A stretch of DNA of 64,000 bases from contig JAABUA010000007.1 in the NCBI GenBank assembly GCA_011389515.1, positions 1 to 64,000 of the forward strand, given 5' to 3'. The stretch's first letter is position 1. Every line of letters begins with the position of its first letter. Below, piece after piece: positions 43,707-53,541 of this stretch. The notes beneath the pieces were generated by a model. It saw only the letters and a list, made by a program, of their open reading frames with translations. It was not told the origin of the DNA and did not search any database. Both the position numbers and the translations under genes were made by a program. This DNA comes from Desulfobacteraceae bacterium. Lineage in GTDB: Bacteria > Desulfobacterota > Desulfobacteria > Desulfobacterales > Desulfosalsimonadaceae.

Positions 43707-45446
43707 TTACGTCTGTGTGACGCGAAGCACTTCTTCAATGGTGGTAACTCCCTGGAGAACTTTTCGGATGCCATCCTGGTATAGGGTTGTCATCCCCGAT
43801 GCAACCGCTTCCCGTTTGAGCTGATGGGAATCATATGTTTTCAAAACCATGCTCTGCAGTTTTTCATTCAGGACAAGAATTTCATAGATGCCCATCCGGC
43901 CCCGGTATCCGCTCTGAAAGCACTTGTCGCACGTGCCGGCGCGGTAAAAAACGGCACTCTTTGCGTCCCCCGGCTCAAGGCCCAGTCGTTCCAGGGACTC
44001 CGGTTCCGGCGTATAAGGCTCCTTGCAATCATTGCAAAGTATGCGGACAAGTCTCTGGGCCATAACCGCCAGCACGGAAGAAGAAATCAAAAACGGTTCG
44101 ATCCCGAGATCGACAAGCCTTGTGATGGCGCTGGCGGAATCGTTGGTGTGAAGGGTTGAAAAAACAAGGTGACCGGTCAGGGCCGATTGCACACCGATTT
44201 CAGCGGTTTCAAGGTCGCGCATTTCTCCGATGAGAATCACGTCGGGATCCTGTCGAACAATGGATCGCAGCCCCCTTGCAAAGGTCAGGTTGATTTTCGG
44301 GTTCACCTGTATCTGGTTGACACCTTTCAGTTGGTACTCCACCGGGTCTTCAATGGTAATGATGTTGATATCGGGAGAATTGATGGAGGATAAAATCGCA
44401 TAGAGCGTCGTTGTTTTTCCGCTTCCCGTGGGACCTGTCACCAGTATGATGCCGTGCGATGAATGAATGAGTGTATTGATCAAGTCGAGCTTTTCAGTGA
44501 CCATGCCCAGTTCCGACAGCTTGAGCAGGGAGCCGGATTTGTTCAGAAGTCGCAGAACCACCCTCTCCCCGTGTGTGATCGGTATGGTGGAAACCCGGAC
44601 ATCGGTATTCTGGTCGCCGATCCGCACTTCGAAGCGTCCGTCCTGGGGAAGCCGTTTTTCAGCGATATTCATTTTGGCCATGACCTTTATCCGGGAAACC
44701 AGAGATGCCTGCATCCATTTGGGCGGGGTGAGCATATCGTAGAGTATGCCGTCAACACGGTAGCGGATCTTGAAACTGTACTGTTCAGGTTCGATATGAA
44801 TATCGCTGGCGCCGATTTTTACGGATTGAGATATGACGTGGTTTACCAGTTTGATAATCGGCGCATCGCTTGTATCGTCGAGCAGGTCTGCTGTTTCCTC
44901 GATTTCACTGATAATGTCTCCGCCGTTTTCCTCCATGTCGGCAACAAGCTGCTGTGCGGTGTCCCGGCTGCTGTCATAGGCGAAATTGATCAGGGAATAG
45001 ATGGCGTCCCTTGATGACAGAATAAGTTCGAAATCCTCGATACCCAGAATTTTGACAAGATCGTCCACGGGCTGAAATGTAGAAGGATCATGGACGGCAA
45101 TGACGGTTCTCTCGCCGTTTTCATCTGCGGAAATAAAAGCTTCCAGATCCGGGAAAGCCTTTCCGGTGTGAATGGGCACCATTGCGTATTTTTTCAGAAA
45201 TCCAATGGGAATTTTGCGGGCAAAATTCGTATCAACGCCTTCAACGGGCAGGTTTTTGGCAATGGGAATATCATAGATGGAAGAATATACTTTCAAAAGC
45301 TGATTTTCCGATATCAATTTTTTCTTCAAAAGAACATCGGAAAGCGTAACATTCTGCTCAATCCTGAGCCGCTGGGCATCATCGAGCGCATCCCTGTCAA
45401 CCCCGTATTCATTGACCAGAATATCCGACAAACGTTTTGTAATCAT
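43707..45446 (-). CDS. gspE: Type II secretion ATPase GspE
   Basis: A 579-residue secretion ATPase. N1/N2 domains (about 1-190) are followed by the ATPase with Walker A GPTGSGKTTT (338-347), Asp box EDPVEY, Walker B VILIGEMRD and His box TGHLVFSTLHTND. The zinc-binding four Cys are C471, C474, C506 and C509. It overlaps gspD by 4 bp (ATGA). Confidence 0.96.
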   Translation of the reverse strand: MITKRLSDILVNEYGVDRDALDDAQRLRIEQNVTLSDVLLKKKLISENQLLKVYSSIYDIPIAKNLPVEGVDTNFARKIPIGFLKKYAMVPIHTGKAFPDLEAFISADENGERTVIAVHDPSTFQPVDDLVKILGIEDFELILSSRDAIYSLINFAYDSSRDTAQQLVADMEENGGDIISEIEETADLLDDTSDAPIIKLVNHVISQSVKIGASDIHIEPEQYSFKIRYRVDGILYDMLTPPKWMQASLVSRIKVMAKMNIAEKRLPQDGRFEVRIGDQNTDVRVSTIPITHGERVVLRLLNKSGSLLKLSELGMVTEKLDLINTLIHSSHGIILVTGPTGSGKTTTLYAILSSINSPDINIITIEDPVEYQLKGVNQIQVNPKINLTFARGLRSIVRQDPDVILIGEMRDLETAEIGVQSALTGHLVFSTLHTNDSASAITRLVDLGIEPFLISSSVLAVMAQRLVRILCNDCKEPYTPEPESLERLGLEPGDAKSAVFYRAGTCDKCFQSGYRGRMGIYEILVLNEKLQSMVLKTYDSHQLKREAVASGMTTLYQDGIRKVLQGVTTIEEVLRVTQT

Positions 45447-47581
45447 CTTTGGTCGTCTTCCAGTATTTGTTTGGCATCTTTCTCTCCGGGCCCGCTGTAG
45501 AGCTTGATGCTGCTTTCGGTGCCTTTTTCAAAGAGATCGATTTTTTTGTCGTGAAGGGCGGCCGCTTCGGTTCTGTTTTCAATTACCTCCGGGGTCAGGA
45601 AAATAAAAAGGTTTGTTTCGTCATTGGCATTGGCCCTGGATTTGAACAACCATCCGATCCCGGGGATGGAGCCAAGGCAGGGAACCCTGTATTCGGTGGA
45701 AGAAAGGCTCTGATCAATAAGGCCGCCCAAAACCACCGTACTTTTGTCCTCTATTTCAATGGTGGTTTGTATGGTCCGCTGCAGCGTGGTCGGCTGGAAC
45801 TGGTCGGTAGTGGTTTCAAGCTTGGTGATTTCCTGGTTTATTTCCAGCCGGATTTTTCGATCCTTGTTGATTTGCGGGGTGATTTCCAGTGCGATGCCCA
45901 CGTCCTTGTATTCATAATTGCTGAAGTTGGTTTCACCGGTCGCGGCTCTCGTCAAATACGGTATATTGCGGCCGACGGTGATCTTTGCGGTTTCGTTGTC
46001 CGTTGTCAAAAGCTGCGGAGTCGACAGAATGTGAACGTCCCTGTCCTTGTGGTATGCCTGTATGACCGCGCTGATGGTCGGGAAGCGAACCCCTCCGACT
46101 TCAATATTTTCACCAAAAACGCCCATTGAAAAACCCGGGGGCATCAAAACCGCATTGGGAATCCCCTGCGGTATGGTGTAGTTATATCCCCGGTCTCCGC
46201 CAAGCGCACCGCCGGAAAAACCCGAGCCATATACGCCCTGCCTTCCTTCAACGCTGGCCTCGCCGCCGGCGATCCATTCGGCGCCAAGGCGAAAAGACCG
46301 GTCTTTGCTGACCTCCATGATCAACACCTCGATGTAGACCATGGGGCGGGATATATCCAGTTTCTGGATCACTTCCGCCAAAATATCGTAATCATCTTTA
46401 TCTGCACGTATAATCAGGCTGTTGGTCGAACTGTGAGCGGTAATGCTGACCTTTCCAGAAACCAGCGGAGCGGTCCGCTGCCCCGGCTCTCCCTCTGTAC
46501 TGCCGGCTTGCGTGGGCAGCTCCTGCAGCACCGTGACAAGATCTTCCGCCTTTGCATTTTCCAGGTAATAGACATGAATATCTTCTTTTCCGCGCGGAAT
46601 CTCCTTATCCACCATCATGACCAGTTGACGGATTCTTTGCACGTCCGTTTCACTGGCCTGAAGGATGATTGAGTTTGTCCGGTTTTCCGGCACGGCGATG
46701 ATTTCCGGCTGCGCCCCTTGTCTTCTTCCGGGCTGCGCCGGCGAGCTGAACACCGAATTGATGATCCCGACAACATCATTGGAATCGGCATATCGAAGCG
46801 GGACGATCGTGATCTCGCGGCCAATCCCCTCAACGTCTATGGACTCCAGTATTTTCATCAGCCGGGTAATGTTGGAATGTACATCGGTAATGATAAGGGT
46901 GTTGGTGGGTCTATAGGATAATACGACACTGTTTCTGGATACCAGCGGCGCAAAAATCTGCTTGATTTCTTCCGGATCGGCGAATTTTAAAGGAATGAGC
47001 TGCGTTACGATCCGGTCATTGGGAGAGTCGGCTTCCTGTTGCAGCAGGGTTTCAATGTTCATGGTTCGTGCATGGGGTGAAGGGATGATCTTGATCACAT
47101 CCCCTGCGTCTACGGTGGCAAACCCATGGACTTCCAGTACGGATTCAAATACGCGGAATGCTTCGTCAACGGAGATTTTGGTGGGGGATATGATGGTGAT
47201 TTTACCCTTTACCCGTTGATCGACGATAAAATTTTTCCCTGTAAGTTCGCTGATGAACTTGATGAAAACATTGATATCAACGTCGTTGAAATCAATCGAT
47301 ACGCTTCGGTCCTGCGTATTATCGGTTTCCGGGGCCAGGTCTTCCGAACCTGTTGTATCCGAACCTGTTGTATCCGAACCTGTTGTATCCGATTCCGATG
47401 TCCCGTGCTCAGAAGTCATCGATGCCAGGGAGATCAATGCCGGTCGGAGTTCTTTATGCAACGCGTCATCCTTTCCGGCACCCGGCTGGGCAGTTGCAAT
47501 GCCGGTAAACAGCACCGAAAGCATGACCGTCGATATAAAGACAAAAAACAATCTGTATATGTGTTTTAATTCCATCTGCAC
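45443..47581 (-). CDS. gspD: Type II secretion outer-membrane secretin GspD
   Basis: A 712-residue secretin. The start is GTG at 47581 behind AAGGAA; an ATG two codons later is an alternative. A signal peptide (about 1-31, ending ATAQ) is followed by a Ser/Thr/Gly/Asp repeat segment, N0-N3 domains (from about 92: SIDFNDVDINVFIKFISELTGKNF) and the secretin core with VPCLGSIPGIGWLFKS. No separate pilotin was recognised. It is translationally coupled to gspE. Confidence 0.95.
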   Translation of the reverse strand: MQMELKHIYRLFFVFISTVMLSVLFTGIATAQPGAGKDDALHKELRPALISLASMTSEHGTSESDTTGSDTTGSDTTGSEDLAPETDNTQDRSVSIDFNDVDINVFIKFISELTGKNFIVDQRVKGKITIISPTKISVDEAFRVFESVLEVHGFATVDAGDVIKIIPSPHARTMNIETLLQQEADSPNDRIVTQLIPLKFADPEEIKQIFAPLVSRNSVVLSYRPTNTLIITDVHSNITRLMKILESIDVEGIGREITIVPLRYADSNDVVGIINSVFSSPAQPGRRQGAQPEIIAVPENRTNSIILQASETDVQRIRQLVMMVDKEIPRGKEDIHVYYLENAKAEDLVTVLQELPTQAGSTEGEPGQRTAPLVSGKVSITAHSSTNSLIIRADKDDYDILAEVIQKLDISRPMVYIEVLIMEVSKDRSFRLGAEWIAGGEASVEGRQGVYGSGFSGGALGGDRGYNYTIPQGIPNAVLMPPGFSMGVFGENIEVGGVRFPTISAVIQAYHKDRDVHILSTPQLLTTDNETAKITVGRNIPYLTRAATGETNFSNYEYKDVGIALEITPQINKDRKIRLEINQEITKLETTTDQFQPTTLQRTIQTTIEIEDKSTVVLGGLIDQSLSSTEYRVPCLGSIPGIGWLFKSRANANDETNLFIFLTPEVIENRTEAAALHDKKIDLFEKGTESSIKLYSGPGEKDAKQILEDDQR
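47346..47390 (-). repeat. 15-bp tandem repeat inside gspD
   Basis: Three exact copies of GAACCTGTTGTATCC (plus-strand sense), in frame, encode the repeated pentapeptide GSDTT between the signal peptide and N0 domain of the secretin. The copy number is likely to vary between strains. Confidence 0.9.
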
Positions 47582-47627
47582 CGTGAATTTCCTTTTTCTT
47601 GATCTATTTATTCAATGGCCAATGGGT

Positions 47628-47655
47628 GATGAACTCTTAAAAAGTCTGATTTCAG
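47628..47655 (-). repeat. Solo family A end between gspC and gspD
   Basis: GATGAACTCTTAAAAAGTCT matches the family A right end (reverse of 7069-7088) with one change. No partner end is found, so it is a decayed remnant at the gspC-gspD junction. Confidence 0.6.
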
Positions 47656-47683
47656 ATAACCCCTCACCCAGCAATGATGGGTT

Positions 47684-48598
47684 CTAATTGATTCTATACG
47701 AGATCGTCTGCGGCGTTCCGTCACGCTCTATCTGCAATTGAACACTTTGTTCTGATTTCAGTCCTTCGTATAGCTTCATTGCATCCTCCACCGTCCGGAT
47801 AGGATTGCCGTTGACGCCTTTGATCACGTCGCCGCTGTTAAGTCCCATTTCTTCAAAAATAGAACCCCTGCGAATGCCGCTCAACAAAACCCCTTCCGGG
47901 TTTCCGTCTTTAAAAAAGGGCCTTATGCGGATCTGGCGCATGAGATTTCCAACATCCGAAAGGGCGTCTTCAATGGTATCGCGGGTAATGGAGACCTCTT
48001 CTTCAACCGCAGGCACTCCATAAACCGGCGGATAATCGATCGGCGGCTGGGTCGTCGGTGCAGATGCCCTGGCGGATTCATCGAAAAGCTGCTCCATTTC
48101 GAGGACTTCATCTCTTCCGTCAACCGTCAGGACAACCTTCTCCCGTAATATCAGTTTAATTCCCGCATTTCCGATGCGATCCTCCTCCCGGTAAAGGTGC
48201 TGGGGCTGACCGCGCCTTGAAATGTCTTCTATGACGGCATAGGCGGTCCCGCCGACATCCCCTGTAATTGTCCCCCATAGCTTGAGCTTAAGCTGTGTTT
48301 TTTCAAGCTCCTCAATGTCCGTCGCCGCAAGGGGGGGAGCGGCTGCTTCAACCGCCTTTGTCCGGAAAAGATCCCGATTACGGATGGATTCATATTCGGA
48401 AAACCGGCGTTGGGCGGATATGTCCGCGAGACCCGCGGAAGCTGCGGAATTCTGCATCGCATTATTCTTTTCCAGCTCACCGGAAAGGATCTCCTCTTTC
48501 AGATGTGCGGTAACGATTCCGTAGAACATCTTTACTCCGAAAAACACGAAAACCGTTATCAATAAGATATTTAACGCGCCAAGAATTTTTTTTACCAT
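47684..48598 (-). CDS. gspC: Type II secretion inner-membrane protein GspC
   Basis: A 304-residue protein with one N-terminal membrane helix (about 5-27), a homology-region domain (about 95-175) and a C-terminal PDZ domain (IRIRPFFKDGNPEGVLLSGI; GLNSGDVIKGVNGNPIRTVEDA). GspC links GspD to the inner-membrane platform. It lies 36 bp after gspN and upstream of gspD. Confidence 0.92.
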   Translation of the reverse strand: MVKKILGALNILLITVFVFFGVKMFYGIVTAHLKEEILSGELEKNNAMQNSAASAGLADISAQRRFSEYESIRNRDLFRTKAVEAAAPPLAATDIEELEKTQLKLKLWGTITGDVGGTAYAVIEDISRRGQPQHLYREEDRIGNAGIKLILREKVVLTVDGRDEVLEMEQLFDESARASAPTTQPPIDYPPVYGVPAVEEEVSITRDTIEDALSDVGNLMRQIRIRPFFKDGNPEGVLLSGIRRGSIFEEMGLNSGDVIKGVNGNPIRTVEDAMKLYEGLKSEQSVQLQIERDGTPQTISYRIN

Positions 48599-48634
48599 AA
48601 CTCAGCAAGCCTGAATAAAAATATGATTATCCCG

Positions 48635-49501
48635 TTACCGAAGAGAAAACCTTGGATTGTCCAAGGTGCCTGTGATACGCAGGGATACTCTGCCATCTCT
48701 GACGTACTGTCGCGGAAGCAGCGGGCCCGCAGTGCGTATAAGCTCCGGGTGAATCTGAACCGTACCGTTCAAATCGATCCTGCTGGATTCAACAGGCTGC
48801 GCCATCACCAGCGCCCCTTTGCATTCCGCAGAAAATTGTGAGCCTTCCATATCGAGCCGGTTGATTGCGATGCGGTGGTTTTCCAGATTCGCATCTGCTG
48901 AAACCCTGGAAAACGAAAATGTGTCAAGTCCCGGAATATTGTTTTCCAGCGTAACCGTTACGTCTACCATATCCACGATTGCATTTCCCTTTCCGGGAAA
49001 GTTGCCGGTAAGCGGCAGGGATGCCTCGTAATCGATTGACCCCCTTGTCATGCCTGAAAAATTACCTGGATACATCGCACGAAGCAAGGGTACGGTCTGC
49101 ATATTGACCCCATCAAAGTGTATCCGGGTTTTTACCAGACCATTCTCCGCGCCGGAGTTCATGTTAATAACGCCGTCGGCTTCACCGCCGGCAAGCGCTG
49201 CAGTAAATTTGAAGCGCGGTTCAGAAGTAAACATGGACAAATAGCCTGGTACGAAATCCACGCTGTCAATACGAACGGCCGCTTCATCGTTAAACAGAAT
49301 ATATGCATTGGAGAAGGAAAATCCCGGAGGTATGCGGGGATGAATCCGTTCGATCTGCACGTTGATTTCGGGCGAGATTTCTGCAAGTCGATACTCGATA
49401 TACGATTTTACGGTATTTGAGGGGAAAAGAAAATACAAAAAAAACAGCGTCACCCCTGTAATATAGAGGGTATATGCAATGATTTTTTTTATCCTGCTCA
49501 T
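48635..49501 (-). CDS. gspN: Type II secretion protein GspN
   Basis: A 288-residue protein with a membrane helix (about 4-24) then a large periplasmic beta-rich domain (FSNAYILFNDEAAVRIDSV; GSIDYEASLPLTGNFPGKG; LDMEGSQFSAECKGALV), as in the GspN/AsmA-like family. Start 49501 (MSRIKK) is the first plausible Met before the helix. The element B2 separates it from gspM. GspN is an accessory subunit, present only in some systems. Confidence 0.82.
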   Translation of the reverse strand: MSRIKKIIAYTLYITGVTLFFLYFLFPSNTVKSYIEYRLAEISPEINVQIERIHPRIPPGFSFSNAYILFNDEAAVRIDSVDFVPGYLSMFTSEPRFKFTAALAGGEADGVINMNSGAENGLVKTRIHFDGVNMQTVPLLRAMYPGNFSGMTRGSIDYEASLPLTGNFPGKGNAIVDMVDVTVTLENNIPGLDTFSFSRVSADANLENHRIAINRLDMEGSQFSAECKGALVMAQPVESSRIDLNGTVQIHPELIRTAGPLLPRQYVRDGRVSLRITGTLDNPRFSLR

Positions 49502-49565
49502 TTGTCCGTCCGTTTCCGCTATAGGGTGTTCCCAATGTATCAATTATAATTTTTTGCATTTATCA

Positions 49566-49683
49566 ATAGACATGATGACCAGGTGGCTCCGTAGGGGCAC
49601 CCCTTGTAGGTGCCCTGATTCCGGGCACCCACAAGGGGTGCCCCTACGGGCCGATATTCTGTGAGAATATGTATCGTGTCTAT
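49566..49683 (+). repeat. Family B palindromic element, copy B2
   Basis: A 118-bp element with ends ATAGACATGATGAC and, inverted, ATAGACACGATAC. Its core is a 57-bp palindrome 49591-49647 beginning GTAGGGGCACCCCTTGTAGG. A second small hairpin (ATATTC TGTGA GAATAT) lies to its right. It sits between gspM and gspN. Confidence 0.85.
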
Positions 49684-49723
49684 AAAAGACTGCAAAAATT
49701 AGTAACGAATCGCTGCTTTGCTT

Positions 49724-50251
49724 TTATGTCCCGGCGGACTCAACCCTCATCACGACGTTTACAGGGCCGTCCTGTTCCCCGGATTTCGTGATTGCCAGCC
49801 GGCTCACCTGTATCATGTTTTCCGATGATTCCACCTGGTACAGATACGACGATAAATCCTCTACAGTGATACCTGTCAGCTGCATTTCAACCTGCGATAT
49901 GGTAAGGCCGGTATAATCATCAACCGTTGTTGAGGGGCGCATATAGGTGATGTTATTCTTGACTCCGCTGGTTCCGGCGACCTGTTCCAGAAAGGCAAAC
50001 AGGGAAAAATTTTCAGGACGCTGCGCATAGCGCTTCTGGGCGCCTTCCATTCTGGCTGTAAGAGAAAGATATTCATTGCGAAGCGTCTGCATTTCGGAAG
50101 TCATAAGCCGCTTTGTAACCACCTCCGATTCCAGATGGCTTCTTTTTTCGAAAACAGGGGCAATGGCAAGATTGAAAAAGCCAAAAAGGACGATAAATAT
50201 GGCGGCGCCTGTAATAAACAGTCTTTCACGCCGGTTAATGTTTATATTCAT
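49724..50251 (-). CDS. gspM: Type II secretion protein GspM (PilO-like)
   Basis: A 175-residue protein: a short cytoplasmic N-terminus, one membrane helix (about 10-31), a coiled coil (about 33-75) and a ferredoxin-like domain (LEQVAGTSGVKNNITYMRPS; VEMQLTGITVEDLSSYLYQVE). It pairs with GspL in the inner-membrane platform and is encoded directly after it. Confidence 0.88.
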   Translation of the reverse strand: MNININRRERLFITGAAIFIVLFGFFNLAIAPVFEKRSHLESEVVTKRLMTSEMQTLRNEYLSLTARMEGAQKRYAQRPENFSLFAFLEQVAGTSGVKNNITYMRPSTTVDDYTGLTISQVEMQLTGITVEDLSSYLYQVESSENMIQVSRLAITKSGEQDGPVNVVMRVESAGT

Positions 50252-50278
50252 GGCAAAATTCCCTGTGCACGGCCTTCA

Positions 50279-51754
50279 TTATATATCTGCCAGATCCGCA
50301 CGTATCCTAAAGCGGACACGATTGATCGTGTTGTCCATGTTGGCGGAGCTGATGGTAATTCTTTCAAAAAGGGGGCTTTTCTCCAGCTGCCCCTTGACCT
50401 CGTCAACGGCTTGAAATGTTGAGATCGTTCCGGAGATAGTTACATTATCGTCACTTCTCACCAGATTGGTTATCAAAAGGTCAATTTCACTGGGGATGCG
50501 CCGGGAGATTTCATTTAGAATTTCGATGTTGGCAACGTTGATGCCCGCATTGGCCGATATTGCATTTTTTTGCTTGATTTGTTCAATTTCAACCCGCATC
50601 TGTTGGAGCGGATCGATAATTCGGGTATCTTCGGGGAACGTTGTCCGGAAAATACCGGCAATTTCCGAATCCAGTTTTTGAACCCTGGCTTCCAGGGATC
50701 GAACCTGTACAATGGCATTGGCCATGATCAATACGAAAATCAATACAAAAAACACACCTGCCGTTATCAATTCCGTTTTGTTTTCCAACCAGTATTTCTG
50801 GAAAAAGAAATGGCCCTGGCCGAAATTAAACGCTTCGAATCTCGCAATCTCAATGCCGGCCAATCCCAAAGCGCCGTTATACAATCGATGTTCAAACGCA
50901 TCATCCATTGGACCGGGGATCATTTTGAGGTTTGCATCCGTAAACATATCAATGGTTCTGACATTGACGTCAAACGCATTTTTCAATCCCGAAACTATAC
51001 CTGCCATCTCCTCATCTGTTGTATGCGCGCTGGCGCATGAAATCATGATCTGTTCAGGGTGAAAATCAAAATCATAGATGGTTTCAAATGCGGAAATGAC
51101 CCTTGAAAGCTCTTTTTTCAGGCGTGCTGCGCGATGTTCCGAAGGTGTCCGCGGCAACTTGAACGTCCTTGCCAGGTGCAGTTTCCCGGAACAAACAATA
51201 CAGGCCGTCGCGCTGTTGTCATCGATACTTGCATAAATAAAATCTTCGGCCCTTGGCGTACCGGCTCTGGCCAGGCAATTGGCTTCGGCAACGGGGCTGA
51301 CGGAGATATGTCTCGGGTTAATATCAACACTTTTCAATACATCAACGATTTCATTGACGGTTTCCGTTTTTACGGCTGCGGCAATGATGTCCGTATAATC
51401 GGATTTACGCACAATATTGAAATCAATCGTTAACTCTTCAACGGCGCTGGGCAGGCTTGATTCGAGTTCAAAGGGGAGCAGCTGCATGATTTTTCTGCGC
51501 TCTTTAAACGGCACCGTAACATTCCTGTATATCACGTCAGCGGGTAAAACCGACAGAATACAGGTTGAACCGGTGACATCCATTTCACCGGCCATGCGGG
51601 AAATTGCCCAAAACAGCCGGTTTTCGATGTCCGAAGGGGCTTCCGCCAGCCGGATATGGCAAAAAGAGTCAATCTGGTTGCCTTTCAGGTTCGAAGAAAT
51701 AAGAAGCCCTGATACGGTTTCATCACGAATGTCTATGGAAAGAATTCTGCTCAT
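50279..51754 (-). CDS. gspL: Type II secretion protein GspL (PilM/PilN-like)
   Basis: A 491-residue protein with a cytoplasmic actin-like ASKHA domain (about 1-320; SIDIRDETVSGLL, PFKERRKIMQLLPFELESSL), a membrane helix (about 340-362) and a periplasmic ferredoxin-like part (about 390-491). Residue order equals PilM fused to PilN, the GspL layout. It recruits GspE to the membrane. Confidence 0.9.
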   Translation of the reverse strand: MSRILSIDIRDETVSGLLISSNLKGNQIDSFCHIRLAEAPSDIENRLFWAISRMAGEMDVTGSTCILSVLPADVIYRNVTVPFKERRKIMQLLPFELESSLPSAVEELTIDFNIVRKSDYTDIIAAAVKTETVNEIVDVLKSVDINPRHISVSPVAEANCLARAGTPRAEDFIYASIDDNSATACIVCSGKLHLARTFKLPRTPSEHRAARLKKELSRVISAFETIYDFDFHPEQIMISCASAHTTDEEMAGIVSGLKNAFDVNVRTIDMFTDANLKMIPGPMDDAFEHRLYNGALGLAGIEIARFEAFNFGQGHFFFQKYWLENKTELITAGVFFVLIFVLIMANAIVQVRSLEARVQKLDSEIAGIFRTTFPEDTRIIDPLQQMRVEIEQIKQKNAISANAGINVANIEILNEISRRIPSEIDLLITNLVRSDDNVTISGTISTFQAVDEVKGQLEKSPLFERITISSANMDNTINRVRFRIRADLADI

Positions 51755-51761
51755 ATATCTC

Positions 51762-52850
51762 TTATATGTCCTGGTAGCGCCAACTCAATGCCCTGCTGTG
51801 CCACTTGCCGGTTTCCTCATCCTTTTCCCGCAGTACGATTACCGTTGCGCCCAGCGCCATGCCGTTTCCTTCTGCCCTGCACACAATCCGGAACAAATCG
51901 CTCATGGTCGTTATGGCATTGGGATCAATTTGTATTTCTTCCGCGCCCGGAACCGATTTATACCAGGTCGGCCCTGTCAGGTCGTGAATGTATTCTCCGT
52001 TTGCGGTTTCCTCACGAAACGCAACGATCTCTTCGGCAAGAAATTCGTACCCTTCCGGCAATAAAGCGGCAATAACAGGCATTTCAGCCGTGTTGATATT
52101 GATTTTTCCGTCATAGGTAAATCGGTGCCGGTCTTCCGCACCCGGCGTCATGCCGTATATTGTCACATAATTGTCAATATCGAAACGGTAAAACATCTCG
52201 CTGCTGATATTTTTTACCCGCATCAACTCCTTGATATGTTTAAAGGGTCCGTTTCTGATGCTGTATGACGGATCAAGCCCTTGATAATAATCATCTTCCG
52301 CACCGGTTAACCCGGTAATGGCATCGTCATCGCCGGAATCGAGCCAGTCCTTTACAGGGTTGATGATCATGTCCGGCGTGATATTTTCCGATTCAGGAAA
52401 AAGATCCTGGTCATCCAGTTCTGCTCCGGAAAGGATCAATGCAAAAAAACGCCGCCACAAATCATGCTGCACCGGGTTGAAATCACGTCCTTCAGGAAAT
52501 TTTACAAGGGCGTTCAATTGCAGCCGACCTCGCTCATCACTAATTTCAATAGTAATCCTGCCGTTTTCAAACGGCAATTGCACCAGGTACTCTTCAATAA
52601 TTTCAGCATTCGCCCAATCATCCTGAACAGAGACGCTCAGGTTTTCCGTCCTGTCTTTTGCCAGTATGGCCTTGCCGATCTCGATACCGGAATCGACCAT
52701 GTGCACAAGGGACATATTGTTTTTGGCGATGGCAGCGGAAGTCACAGCGCTGCGCATCTGGCGATTCAACTCCAGGGCCACGGCAATGATGATCGTAACG
52801 GCCGTCAAGGTGATGATAAGGGCCACTCCCCTGTTATTGCCGACGGACAT
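51762..52850 (-). CDS. gspK: Type II secretion minor pseudopilin GspK
   Basis: A 362-residue large minor pseudopilin. Start 52850 (MSVGNNRGVALI) puts the peptidase site G^VALIITLTAVT at residue 7, and overlaps gspJ by 17 bp. As is normal for GspK, Glu+5 is absent. A helical insert and ferredoxin-like region follow (WLDSGDDDAITGLTGAEDDYY; KININTAEMPVI). GspK caps the pseudopilus tip with GspI and GspJ. Confidence 0.92.
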   Translation of the reverse strand: MSVGNNRGVALIITLTAVTIIIAVALELNRQMRSAVTSAAIAKNNMSLVHMVDSGIEIGKAILAKDRTENLSVSVQDDWANAEIIEEYLVQLPFENGRITIEISDERGRLQLNALVKFPEGRDFNPVQHDLWRRFFALILSGAELDDQDLFPESENITPDMIINPVKDWLDSGDDDAITGLTGAEDDYYQGLDPSYSIRNGPFKHIKELMRVKNISSEMFYRFDIDNYVTIYGMTPGAEDRHRFTYDGKININTAEMPVIAALLPEGYEFLAEEIVAFREETANGEYIHDLTGPTWYKSVPGAEEIQIDPNAITTMSDLFRIVCRAEGNGMALGATVIVLREKDEETGKWHSRALSWRYQDI

Positions 52851-53541
52851 TGTCAAGCCTTTTCCTGTATACCGGAATATCGACCCGGGTTGAAAATTCA
52901 TGGGTGCCGCTTTCCCCTGCAACGGCGATTTCGATTATGACCGCTCGCGGCGTCGCAAACCGGTAGCTTTCCGAATCCGAATCCCATTCCTGGTGTGTCT
53001 GTCCATCTTCGTCCACGTATGTCAGTGCAAAGGATTCGACCCGTTCGCAAAGGATGGGATCGTCTTTTGTGTCAGGGTCCTGGTTCGGATCGATATCATA
53101 CGGATAGGGTATATCTGATCGCCTTATGATCAGTGTATCGTCATTTCTTTCCGGGGAACGATCCGCATAATAGGTAATCCGGGTAAGTCCGGAAACGATA
53201 TCCGATGAAATCGGAAGATGCCCGGTCGACGCGAAGCGCAGCATGGAAGTTTCCTTTCCACCGGTATAGGAAGCTTCACCGAAAATCCGGTATGGATCCG
53301 GCGGATCTGTTATTCCGGGAACCTGGTATTCCGGATACTGCTCTACAAATACGCCTTTCATATCCAAAGACATCCGGCTCAATGTGTTTCTTGCCATTTC
53401 AAAAGCGGAAATCCCGCCCTTAATTGCGTCATTTTTTGACAAAACCGCATTGAGCGAACCGTATACCATGGTGGCAAGGACAGCAAAAATCGATATGGAA
53501 ACCAGTATTTCAATGAGGGTGAACCCCTTCCTGCCATGCAA
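52834..53541 (-). CDS. gspJ: Type II secretion minor pseudopilin GspJ
   Basis: A 235-residue pseudopilin. The start is TTG at 53541, directly after the gspI stop codon, behind GGAGG seven bases away. The cleavage motif KG^FTLIEILVSISIFAVLA lies at residues 5-6. Beta-strand-rich C-terminus follows. Confidence 0.92.
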   Translation of the reverse strand: MHGRKGFTLIEILVSISIFAVLATMVYGSLNAVLSKNDAIKGGISAFEMARNTLSRMSLDMKGVFVEQYPEYQVPGITDPPDPYRIFGEASYTGGKETSMLRFASTGHLPISSDIVSGLTRITYYADRSPERNDDTLIIRRSDIPYPYDIDPNQDPDTKDDPILCERVESFALTYVDEDGQTHQEWDSDSESYRFATPRAVIIEIAVAGESGTHEFSTRVDIPVYRKRLDNVRRQ

